Source: Undaria pinnatifida (Eukaryota > Sar > Phaeophyceae > Laminariales > Alariaceae). Taken from it: 64,000 nucleotides of DNA. The position numbers and the translations under genes were made by a program. How positions within the stretch are numbered: position 1 is the stretch's first letter; every line of letters starts with the position of its first letter. The notes beneath the pieces were generated by a model. It searched no databases. It was not told the origin of the DNA and worked only from the letters and a program-made list of their open reading frames with translations. The stretch covers positions 8,081,006 to 8,145,005 of the forward strand of contig JABAKD010000021.1 of NCBI GenBank assembly GCA_012845835.1, in the 5' to 3' direction. Of this stretch, positions 1 to 9,740 are shown in pieces.

Positions 1-113
1 ACAACAGCAGCAGCAACATTCCTTTGTGACAGCCATGGACTGACTGTGCTTCTTCTGTCTGTGTGTACGTCCCTGTATGTATGAGTGGAATGTGTGCTGT
101 CATAGGTCATAGG

Positions 114-491
114 TGTTAAGGAATTAGTGGGGTATTAGTCCGTTTGACCACTTGCAAAAAGGTTAACCAATAGCTTACCCAAACTAAGCCTTATAACATT
201 CTCCCCCCCTGAAACGGCGGGATAGCAGGCCGGCCGGATATACGGCGGACCTCTGTCAATATCCAAGCCGTTTCATTTCTTGGAGATACCAGGGAGAGTA
301 TTTTTCAAGTTCGCCATGGGAAAAATCTGAAAAGTTTATTATTATTGTGGATGGTGGGGATCGAACCCACGACCCAAAAACCCATGGTCCTGCCGACGAC
401 GCCATTTGTTAAGGAATTAGTGGGGTATTAGTCCGTTTGACCACTTGCAAAAAGGTCAACCAATAGCTTACCCAAACTAAGCCTTATAACA
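114..491 (-). mobile_element. TRIM-type miniature LTR retrotransposon, copy 1
   Basis: Two 85-bp direct repeats (114-198 and 407-491) begin with TG and end with CA and flank about 208 bp of non-coding DNA. A 4-bp target duplication TAGG lies outside (110-113 and 492-495). Read on the minus strand, the first repeat is followed by a TGG-starting primer-binding-like stretch (TGGCGTCGTCGGCAGGA), and the second repeat is preceded by a G-rich polypurine run. These are the landmarks of a terminal-repeat retrotransposon in miniature. There is no coding capacity, so mobilisation would need proteins from another element. The interior also holds a tRNA B-box-like motif (GGTTCGATCC on the minus strand). 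Confidence 0.8.
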
Positions 492-1023
492 TAGGCACAC
501 ACAACGATCAAGAAGAGCAGAAGAGCGGCATTTTTTTAATGGCGCACATTCAACACAATTTTCAAAAACATCCGCTCAGCCTCGCAGCGACAAAATTAGC
601 ATGATATAGACTATATGTGGACTAGACTGTAAAGTCTAGTACAGCAGCAGTACAGCAGCAGCGCTACAACGGCAGCCGTGCTCCAAAAGCTCTCACCTTC
701 TTTGTGCCACGGTCACGGTGTATGTGTGTGGTTGGTGCACAGCAGCAAGAAGACGAGATCGAACCACGACAACTTTTTTCATGTATGTCCAATTAATTGA
801 TGCAACAATCAAATGCACATCGTCTGACCTAGGCTAACAACGTTGTGGGCGTCAAAGTTTAACTCTAGAATACCACCAGGTCAGGTATTATTATATTATT
901 ATTATCATTACTTTTGCCCTCCGACAATGTAGCGCAGATGCCTTTCCGATATAAATCGAATATCCTTCCTTAAAGCAGCAGTTAGCACCTAATATAAAGT
1001 CGAATGATCGCACCATACAACTA
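492..1023. other. Intergenic stretch, no gene seen
   Basis: No open frame with coding character was recognised. Short CAG-rich patches lie near 640-665. Positions about 912-985 match the inverted-repeat ends found at 41924-41990 and 43388-43455 (shared core CCTCCGACAAT and ATATAAATCGAATA), so this is a solitary end of that repeat family. Confidence 0.5.
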
Positions 1024-1839
1024 TATACCTAGACCTCGCCCCCTTCGGACGTCTCGCTCGGCATATCCTCCCCCCTCTCAGCCCTTCTCAGCCCGTAATT
1101 GCCGAAAAGAAAATTAGTTGCTGGGGAAAAGAACCGTCCCGAAGTTCCTTGCCTTCCTTGCTTTCCCTAGTCTCATTCTTACTTACTTTTTAGCTCTCAT
1201 TCTCTGATCTTTACTGCTTGCTCTCTGATATTTTTATTTTGCTTTTTCAGCAACTTCTTTTTTGTACTTTTATTTGAAGTTGGCCAATTGCTGGCTGTTG
1301 AGAGGGAATTGCCGTTGACGGCTGCAAACAATTTGAATTTGAAATTTGCCGGATCGGCAATAACAATTTGAAGTTGAAATTTGCGAAGCGGACCAAGGCT
1401 AGTGCGGGAGGAGGCTCCGCCAACAGTGGGGGTGGTGGAGGTTCAGGATCAGGCGTGTGGAAGCTGGTCGGGCAAGAACGGGACTCAGCTTCTTCTGGCA
1501 ATCCTGATTGGCCGTGCCCGAGCAAGGGTTGTGACGGCTTCCTCATCGCACGAAATAGGAGGAACAGGAGTTCCCAGTACGCTGTCTGCGACACCTGCAG
1601 GAGTGACGAGCCTTCCACGTGCCAAGCTTTTCATAACCTTAACAAGAAGCACTGGGGAAGCGGCGACAACCCTCGTGTGTGTGACTGGTGTGACGCGGAC
1701 ACCTGTGATTCACCTTCGATCGGCGTCCCTAACGAAGGAGCTGAGAGCTTGACGAAACGTGAGTTACATTTCTGTTGTTGTGCTGTGATTTCTTTTTCAT
1801 GCGTACAAACACACTTTTGCATGTACGAGTATGATACGT

Positions 1840-2360
1840 GTACGGGGCAGTCCCGTCATCGCGGTGTAAGCGGGAATTGTACAAGTACTCAGGTCTACGA
1901 GTAGACCTTTGCAGTGACGCTGTGTGATGCGATTTCTTTTTCATACGTACAGCCAAACACACTTACTTCATGTATGTACGACTACGAGTACGGGGCAGTC
2001 CCGTCATCGGGGTAAGCGGGGGTTGAACAAGTGGTTCATGCAGTGACGCTTTGTGCTGTGATATAAACACACGTTTTGGATGTACGACTACGACTACGTG
2101 GTATCTATACATGTAAGACGCAATGAAAACGGGCAAGTCTCATCACGGGGGTTAGCCAGGGTTGTAAAAATGGTCCATGCAGTAATAAATAACACAGCAG
2201 CATGATACCTCAGCACCAGTCGCAGTACACACTGGAGGTTGATATATAGCAGTAAACAGAAGCTGAAGTTAACCTGGGTGATGCTGGAGAGCAGTCCCGT
2301 GATTGGGGTTAGCGAGTTGTTCATGTAGTGACGCGGTGTACTACTACTGTTACTCATTTT
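1840..2360. repeat. Degenerate array built on an exon end plus 5' splice site (copy A)
   Basis: Units of roughly 110-160 bp each carry a version of CAGTCCCGTCATCGGGGTAAGC followed by an ATGCAGTGACGC-like stretch. They lie near 1847, 1996, 2128 and 2293. The motif equals the end of exon 2 and its donor in copy B (6388-6409). Copy B has the matching array from about 6388 to 7015. Confidence 0.6.
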
Positions 2361-4078
2361 TCATACAACCACATGAACTCTTTGTATTAACGAGTACAAG
2401 TAGGGTGCGCAACCTCTTCAGGAATCGCAGTACACGTCGGTCGTAATAGTGTTGATAGCAGCAGTAATAGAGTAGTACCGAACAATATATAAAGCAGGTA
2501 CTGTCTCTTACCCTTCGTTGTCGGTATTCCGCCGGTAGGCCTTATATAGCAGTATACCGGGGCTTACGCTTACCAGTTGCGACTGTGAATCCCGTTCGTT
2601 CCTGTCCCAGTGGTGGTTTCATAGGTGTTAGCAACGTTGTGGTACCAGGCAGGGCTTTGCCCATAAACGACCGCTTTCATTACAACAGCAGTGTTAAATT
2701 GTACGACTTCCTTTCCAACTTTGGAAATCGACGACAGCTACGTGGCCTTACTATTTTGAACATTCACTGAACGCAAGGTATTCCCATCCGTTGTTGTCGT
2801 TTGCAGAATCCCTGCGAAGCAGCCGCCGAGGGCCGCCAAGTCGGCGAGGACATAAACACGAAGTGCACCGGCGACATCAAGGTCGGTGACCTCCTGAAGA
2901 AGGCAGGCGACCACTTGCTCGATATACATCCCGCATTCCATTCCCACGGTGCCACGAGGGCGTTCGACATCGAGGTACGTTCCACTCTTATCTTGCGTCC
3001 TGTGTGTCACGAGTCGAGACATCCATGTCTCTTGCTCAAGACTAGGGGATGGCGTGCGGATATAGTCTATGAAGTGCGGCTCTTTTTCCAAGTACCAAGA
3101 GCAAGTACAACAATACCACAACAATTACTAACAGCGAAAGGAGCTCCAATAGCAGTACACACTGGAGGTTGATATATAGCAGTAAACAGAAGCTGAAGTT
3201 AACCTGGGTGATGCTGGAGAGCAGTCCCGTGATTGGGGTTAGCGAGTTGTTCATGTAGTGACGCGGTGTACTACTACTGTTACTCATTTTTCATACAACC
3301 ACATGAACTCTTTGTATTAACGAGTACAAGTAGGGTGCGCAACCTCTTCAGGAATCGCAGTACACGTCGGTCGTAATAGTGTTGATAGCAGCAGTAATAG
3401 AGTAGTACCGAACAATATATACAGCAGGTACTGTCTCTTACCCTTCGTTGTCGGTATTCCGCCGGTAGGCCTTATATAGCAGTATACCGGGGCTTACGCT
3501 TACCAGTTGCGACTGTGAATCCCGTTCGTTCCTGTCCCAGTGGTGGTTTCATAGGTGTTAGCAACGTTGTGGTACCAGGCAGGGCTTTGCCCATAAACGA
3601 CCGCTTTCATTACAACAGCAGTGTTAAATTGTACGACTTCCTTTCCAACTTTGGAAATCGACGACAGCTACGTGGCCTTACTATTTTGAACATTCACTGA
3701 ACGCAAGGTATTCCCATCCGTTGTTGTCGTTTGCAGAATCCCTGCGAAGCAGCCGCCGAGGGCCAAGTCGGCGAGGACATAAACACGAAGTGCACCGGCG
3801 ACATCAAGGTCGGTGACCTCCTGAAGAAGGCAGGCGACCACTTGCTCGATATACATCCCGCATTCCATTCCCACGGTGCCACGAGGGCGTTCGACATCGA
3901 GGTACGTTCTACTCTTATCTTGCGTCCTGTGTGTCACGAGTCGAGACATCCATGTCTCTTGCTCAAGACTAGGGGATGGTGTGCGGATATAGTCTATGAA
4001 GTGCGGCTCTTTTTCCAAGTACCAAGAGCAAGTACAACAATACCACAACAATTACTAACAGCGTAAGGAGCTCCAATA
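2222..4078. repeat. 930-bp direct tandem duplication inside copy A
   Basis: Positions 2222-3151 and 3152-about 4078 are nearly identical at an offset of 930, with the junction at GAGCTCCAATA. Each unit contains a complete exon 3 with its acceptor and donor. Copy B (about 6880-7810) has this segment once, so the duplication arose in copy A after the gene duplication. Confidence 0.85.
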
Positions 4079-4137
4079 ATTTGGATGGTTACGACGTCTG
4101 CTGGAGAGAAGTACGAATACTTTTTTACACATACTTA

Positions 4138-4509
4138 TGTTATAAGGCTTAGTTTGGGTAAGCTATTGGTTAACCTGTGCAAGTGGTCAAACGGACCAAA
4201 AGTACCCCACTAATACCTTAACAAATGGCGTCGTCGACAGACCATGGGTTTTTGGGTCGTGGGTTCGATCCCCACATCCACCATAATAAACTTTTTCAGA
4301 TTTTCCCATGGCGAACTTGAAAAATACTCTCCCCGGCTTACCCAGGAAATGAAACGGCTTGGATAAATGACAGGTCCGCCCGTATATACGGCCGACCTTC
4401 TATCCCGCCGTTTAAGGGGGGGAGAGTGTTATAAGGCTTAGTTTGGGTAAGCTATTGGTTAACCTGTGCAAGTGGTCAAACGGACTAATACCCCACTAAT
4501 TCCTTGACA
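4138..4509 (+). mobile_element. TRIM-type miniature LTR retrotransposon, copy 2
   Basis: The 5' LTR is 4138-4223 (TGTTATAAGG ... CCTTAACA) and the 3' LTR is 4427-4509 (ending CCTTGACA). A TGGCGTCGTCG primer-binding-like stretch follows the 5' LTR, and AAGGGGGGGAGAG precedes the 3' LTR as polypurine tract. The target duplication CTTA (4134-4137 and 4510-4513) is clear because copy B keeps the empty site (ACTTATCGACG near 7866). The element is in the gene's sense direction and sits in, or at the edge of, its last exon. The B-box-like GGTTCGATCC is near 4263. Confidence 0.88.
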
Positions 4510-5172
4510 CTTATCGACGTTCTCCCGCCCTGCTTCAACGTTTGTGGACAGATCCACAAGACCATCGACAAAAAACAAGAGTGCAAGGTGCTGGGTACCT
4601 CCGCTGAGGAGGAAGAGTCCAAGCAAGCCTGCATGCTCCTTCGGAAGCAATGTTGACAGCACGTTCTTTATAGAACGTTAAGTTGTGGTTTATTATACCA
4701 GCATCGTTTTTTGAGAACTATGCCTAAATGCGTGCTCTTCGTATTTCAGGAATACAAATGTACTTCACATGTTTGCGGTGTGTGCGTTCAAGTTCCTGCT
4801 TCCAGCATGTTTTTTTTGGCACTGCGCGCCTTTACATCTTAAGTTGTAGTTTTCCTGTCTCTATCCTTGACAAGCGCGTGCCTGGTGTTTATGCACTGCG
4901 ATAATTTATTGTTGATGATCGACTTAGAGAGAGAGCTATTGAAGTGTACAGGGCCTACATAGGCGCTACCTGAGAGGTGGAAGGATATGCCAAGGAAGTC
5001 CTCCGACTTGCCCATCATGGACTGGGCGAATGGATGATAATAACAACCTCATAATCATAATCGTCTCTATCCTGTACCGTTGTACTATATATGGACCTCT
5101 TGGCATTTTCAAGTCGCCAGTTGCGCCATTTGTGCTTCTTTTCCGCCTTTCTACTGAATGTCTATTCCTCCT

Positions 5173-5225
5173 TCCGCAAGCGTAGCGGGCGGCGTCCAGC
5201 CGCCCGCGAGCGAAGCCCTTGTAAA
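5173..5225. repeat. GC-rich hairpin motif, copy 1
   Basis: AGCGGGCGGC and GCCGCCCGC face each other across a 5-nt loop inside a longer conserved block ending CGAAGCCCTTGTA. The same block ends unit B (8523-8575) and occurs inverted at 42011-42065 and 56286-56342. A looser version lies at 50693-50745. Confidence 0.65.
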
Positions 5226-5566
5226 AATATATACCTAGACCTCGCCCCCCTCGGACGTCTCGCTCGGCATATCCTCCCCCCTCTCAGCCCTTCTCAGCCC
5301 GTAATTGCCGAAAAGAAAATTAGTTGCTGGGGAAAAGAACCGTCCCGAAGTTCCTTGCCTTCCTTGCTTTCCCTAGTCTCATTCTTACTTAGCTCTCGTT
5401 CTCTCACCTTTACTGCTTGCTCTGATATTTTTATTTTGCTTTTTCAGCAACTTCTTTTTTGTACTTTTACTTTTGAAGTTGGCCAATTGCTGGCTGTTGG
5501 GAGGGAATTGCCGTTGACGGCTGCAAACAATTTGAATTTGAAATTTGCCGGATCGGCAATAACAAT

Positions 5567-8013
5567 TTGAAGTTGAAATTTGCGAAGCGGACCAAGGCTA
5601 GTGCGGGAGGAGGCTCCGCCAACAGTGGGGGTGGTGGAGGTTCAGGATCAGGCGTGTGGAAGCTGGTCGGGCAAGAACGGGACTCAGCTTCTTCTGGCAA
5701 TCCTGATTGGCCGTGCCCGAGCAAGGGTTGTGACGGCTTCCTCATCGCACGAAATGGGAAAAACAGGAGTTCCCAGTACGCTGTCTGCGACACCTGCAGG
5801 AGTGACGAGCCTTCCACGTGCCAAGCTTTTCATGTAACCTTAACAAGAAGCACTGGGGAAGCGGCGACAACCCTCGTGTGTGTGACTGGTGTGACGCGGA
5901 CACCTGTGATTCACCTTCGATCGGCGTCCCTAACGAAGGAGCTGAGAGCTTGACGAAACGTGAGTTTCATTTCTTCGCGTTGTTGGAATTTGATGTTTGC
6001 TGTCAGCTACTTTACTACTGAATCTGATGATGTTGAGAGTTTCCAGTTGTCAGTGTGTTCAGCGCCGTGCGACATAGGTAAGACACCAGATGTCAACACC
6101 CTGTATTTTCGGTAGTGCTGCGTTGAGTGTTGGCTGAGTGTGCTGCAAGTTGTGCGCAATAGACTACCAGTATGTGGTTTTGGGTGTTGGTGAATTCAAG
6201 CGAATCCTGTTTCCAATAATGATGCACATTGAAATTTACATTGTTTGACCTTGTGTGTCTGTCTGCAACGTCTGCTGTAGCATCTGTGTGCTACACCAGC
6301 GTGGTCGAACTACCACACGGTGTGGAAGCTGTGCTTGGGGACGCGTAGCCTGAACAAACTCAAGTTCGCCTTGGTGGTCACGGAGGGCAGTCCCGTCGTC
6401 GGGGTAAGCATGTTGTACTAGTTGTCTACGCAGTTGTGTGCTGTGATTTCTTTTTCATGCGTACAAACACACTTTTGCATGTACGAGTACGTGTACGGGG
6501 CAGTCCCGTCATCGGGGTATAAGCGGGAATTGTACAAGTACTCAGGTCTACGAGTAGACCTATGCAGTGACGCTGTGTGATGCGATTTCTTTTTCATACG
6601 TACAGCCAAACACACTTACTTCATGTATGTACGACTACGAGTACGGGGCAGTCCCGTCATCGGGGTAAGCGGGTGTTGGACAAGTGGTCCATGCAGTGAC
6701 GCTTTGTGCTGTGATATAAACACACGTTTTGGATGTGTGACTACGACTACGTGGTATCTATACATGTAAGACGCAATGAAAACGGGAAAGTCTCATCACA
6801 GGGGTCAGCCAGGGTTGTAAAAATGGTCCATGCAGTGATAAATAACACAGCAGCATGATAACTCAGCACCAGTCGCAGTACACACTGGAGGTTGATATAT
6901 AGCAGTAAACAGAAGCTGAAGTTAACCTGGGTGATGCTGGAGAGCAGTCCCGTGATTGGCGTTAGCGAGTTGTTCATGTAGTGACGCGGTGTACTACTAC
7001 TGTTACTCATTTTTCATACAACCACATGAACTCTTTGTATTAACGAGTACAAGTAGGGTGCGCAACCTCTTCAGGAATCGCAGTACACGTCGGTCGTAAT
7101 AGTGTTGATAGCAGCAGTAATAGAGTAGTACCGAACAATATATACAGCAGGTACTCTGTCTCTTACCCTTCGTTGTCGGTATTCCGCCGGTAGGCCTTAT
7201 ATAGCAGTGTACCGGGGCTTACGCTTACCAGTTGCGACTGTGAATCCCGTTCGTTCCTGTCCCAGTGGTGGTTTCATAGGTGTTAGCTAGTTAGCAACGT
7301 TGTGGTACCAGGCAGGGCTTTGCCCATAAACGACCGCTTTCATTACAACAGTGTTCAATTGTACGACTTCCTTTCAAACTTTGGAAATCGACGACAGCTA
7401 CGTGGCCTTACTATTTTGAACATTCACTGAACGCAAGGTATTCCCATCCGTTGTTGTCGTTTGCAGAAGCCCTGCGAAGCAGCCGCCGAGGGCCGCCAAG
7501 TCGGCGAGGACATAAACACGAAGTGCACTGGCGACATCAAGGTCGGTGACCTCCTGAAGAAGGCAGGCGACCACTTGCTCGATATACATCCCGCATTCCA
7601 TTCCCACGGTGCCACGAGGGCGTTCGACATCAAGGTATGTTCTACTCTTATCTTGCGTCCTGTGTGTCACGAGTCGAGACATCCATGTCTCTTGCTCAAG
7701 ACTAGGGGATGGCGTGCGGATATAGTCTATGAAGTGCGGCTCTTTTTCCGAGTACCAAGAGCAAGTACAACAATACCACAACAATTACTAACAACGAAAG
7801 GAGCTCCAATAATTTGGATGGTCACGACGTCTGCTGGAGAGAAGTACCAATACTTTTTTATGCATACTTATCGACGTCCTCCCGCCATGCTTCAACGTTT
7901 GTGGACAGATCCACAAGATTATCGACAAAAAACAAGAGTGCAAGGTGCTGGGTACCTCCGCTGAGGAGGAAGAGTCCAAGCAAGCCTGCATGCTCCTTCG
8001 GAAGCAATGTTGA
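5567..8013 (+). CDS. Cys-rich zinc-finger-like gene, copy B (exon 1 frameshifted)
   Basis: Unrecognised product. Exon 1 is about 5567-5959, exon 2 is 6300-6403, exon 3 is 7467-7634 and exon 4 is about 7840-8013 (stop TGA 8011). Splice phases agree (1, 0, 0) and introns are GT-AG. Exons 2-4 encode a 122-residue Cys-containing tail: exon 3 begins PCEAAAEG and contains the block INTKCTGDIKVGDLLKKAGD, and exon 4 contains PPCFNVCGQ and ends LLRKQC. Exon 1 holds the Gly/Ser-rich stretch and the RanBP2-like finger (PCPSKGC ... CDTC). A GT insertion after CTTTTCAT (near 5833), absent from copy A, shifts the frame before the second Cys cluster. No ATG was found for exon 1, so an upstream exon is possible. 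It could be a pseudogene or use another splice path. The exon 4 acceptor is a best guess made from phase. Confidence 0.5.
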
Positions 8014-8522
8014 CAGCACGTTCTTTATAGAACGTTAAGTTGTGGTTTATTATACCAGCATCGTTTTTTGAGAACTATGCCTAGATGCGTGCTCTTCGTC
8101 TTTCAGGAATACAAATGCAATTCACATGTTTGCGGTGTGTGCGTTCAAGTTCCTGCTTCCAGCATGTTTTTTTTGGCACTGCGCTCCTTTACATCTTAAG
8201 TTGTAGTTTTCCTGTCTCTATCCTTGACAAGCGCGTGCCTGGTGTTTATGCACTGCGATAATTTATTATTGATGATCGACTTAGAGAGAGCTATTAATAA
8301 GTAAGTGTACAGGTGCTACCTGAGAGGTGGAAGGATATGCCAAGCAAGTCCTCCGACGTGCCCATCATGGACTGGGCGAATGGATGATAATAACAAACTC
8401 ATAATCATAATCGTCTCTATCCTGTACCGTTGTACTATGTATGGACCTCTTGGCATTTTCAAGTCGCCAGTTGCGCCATTTGTGCTTCTTTTCCGCCTTC
8501 CTACTGAATGTCCATTCCTCCT

Positions 8523-8575
8523 TCCGCAAGCGTAGCGGGCGGCGCCCAGCCGCCCGCGAGCGAAGCCCTTGTATA
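8523..8575. repeat. GC-rich hairpin motif, copy 2
   Basis: Nearly identical to 5173-5225. It closes tandem unit B. Confidence 0.65.
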
Positions 8576-8578
8576 TAT

Positions 8579-9740
8579 ATATTGTTTTAAGTTGAAAGAT
8601 CGCATGAACTACGATACATAATAGATTGCCAGGTACATGGTAGGGAATTATAAGAGGCGCCCCCGCCCGCACGAGCGCTACCAGCGCAAAGCAAGCTGTT
8701 ACTTGTAAACCAAAGAAAAAAATCCTGATCGTGTGCTTCTACAGCAGCATGTTCGTTCTTGGTATCACCATGACGACACATGATACAACAGCAGCGACGC
8801 GATAGACTCTGCGTTGAACAAGCACGCACAACAGCGAATAGAAAAAGCGCGAAAGAGAGTCGACGAACCTCATGTCGGGCAAGAAGAGAGGCTACGATAC
8901 AGAAACACGAACAGCAGTACACAGTTTAGTACACAACAGACAGCAGCGCCACGAATAGGCAACGGACAAAAAAAAAACAGGATACCGCGAAAAAAGGAAG
9001 AAAAAAGCAAAACATACCAAGAAATCCCGACAATAATTAAATGTGCTCATCATGTATGTGCGTGGTATAACAATACCACAGGTACGATACAATCAGCGGC
9101 AGCGGTGTCACAGCCCCTGGGCTGCGCGTATACGATCAACAGCAGTGCAAGCCGTGTCACAGACAGCTCACGAACTTCATGATGGGCAAGACGGGTTATG
9201 ATACACAAACTGCACGCAGTGTAGTCTAGATTACAGAACGTGGCGATCTTATAAAATTGAAATGCACCTCGCAGCTTGCAAAGTTGAGTTTCAACCATTC
9301 AATCGGTCGTACTCACACCTGACGTTTTTTAATAATAAGCTGCGTGGTACATTTATGTTTCGCTAGTATACGATACCAGGTACGTATAGTAGTATTAATA
9401 GTTGCATAAAATTTACGGAAGGTCGTTCGCGCGTGTTAGAGTCTAGACTATATGTGATCCTCATGAAAGATATAGATCGGTGACTCCCCTGGATGTTGTC
9501 AAGGGTCAACAAGACGATTTTCCATATGTGCTTTTTATTAGACTAAATTGAAAAGCGTCGCGAGTCCCCAAATTCAATCTCCAAGTTCTACGAAAAACGG
9601 TTTCATTGTTGTGCCTCCAGGGCAACACGACGACACTGCCACTCACTTACTGACCAGTACAACGTGGTGTACGGTGTACGACGCGTACGGCAGACCGAGT
9701 ACTCAGCTACCCATACTTCTCGAGGCTTTGAGCGAGTACG
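8579..9740. other. Intergenic stretch with decayed inverted-repeat element ends
   Basis: No gene recognised. About 9237-9330 (AGCTTGCAAAG ... CACACCTGACG) and about 9425-9525 (CGCGCGTGTTA ... AGGGTCAACAAGACGATTTT) are degenerate copies of the ends of the 6-kb element at 56990-63052. The parts around 8800-8900 and 9110-9210 look like an old direct duplication. Confidence 0.4.

Larger units (their letters stand above)
1302..4660 (+). pseudogene. Cys-rich zinc-finger-like gene, copy A (damaged)
   Basis: The product is not recognised. Exon 1 (open from 1302, donor after 1758) has a Gly/Ser-rich stretch and then Cys pairs in the order W-x-C-x4-C, C-x2-C and C-x2-C-x4-C. The first part (DWPCPSKGC ... 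CDTC) resembles a RanBP2-type zinc finger. The exon that copy B has at 6300-6403 is deleted here. Exon 3 occurs twice, at 2807-2974 (56 codons) and 3737-3901 (55 codons, one codon deleted). The last exon would begin near 4107 but is split after 4137 by a TRIM, which gives a stop within three codons. The remaining 3' part (4510-4655) is still open to the stop after LLRKQC. No ATG start was found, so the 5' end is unresolved. The copy is probably non-functional unless splicing bypasses these lesions. Confidence 0.55.
1024..5228. repeat. Tandem gene duplication, unit A
   Basis: This unit starts with the same sequence as position 5229 (ATATACCTAGACCTCGCCCC) and ends in a GC-rich hairpin that also ends unit B (8523-8575). 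A is longer than B because it holds a 930-bp internal duplication and a 372-bp TRIM. It lacks about 450 bp present in B at about 5969-6425. Similarity outside these differences is very high by eye. Confidence 0.85.
5229..8578. repeat. Tandem gene duplication, unit B
   Basis: Second copy of the unit described at 1024-5228. It keeps the roughly 450 bp (5969-6425) missing from A and lacks A's internal duplication and TRIM. It ends in the same GC hairpin and then runs into an AT-rich TATATATATA tract. Confidence 0.85.

Noticed and set aside
350-400. tRNA gene suggested by GGTTCGATCC and neighbouring stems
   Set aside because: No acceptor, D or anticodon arms fit; the motif sits inside a TRIM with LTRs and target duplication, so it is described as a B-box-like motif only.
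5091-5570. 159-codon plus-strand ORF upstream of copy B exon 1
   Set aside because: It runs through a polypyrimidine-rich, intron-like stretch and a CTTTTTCAG acceptor, in a different frame from the Cys-rich exon.
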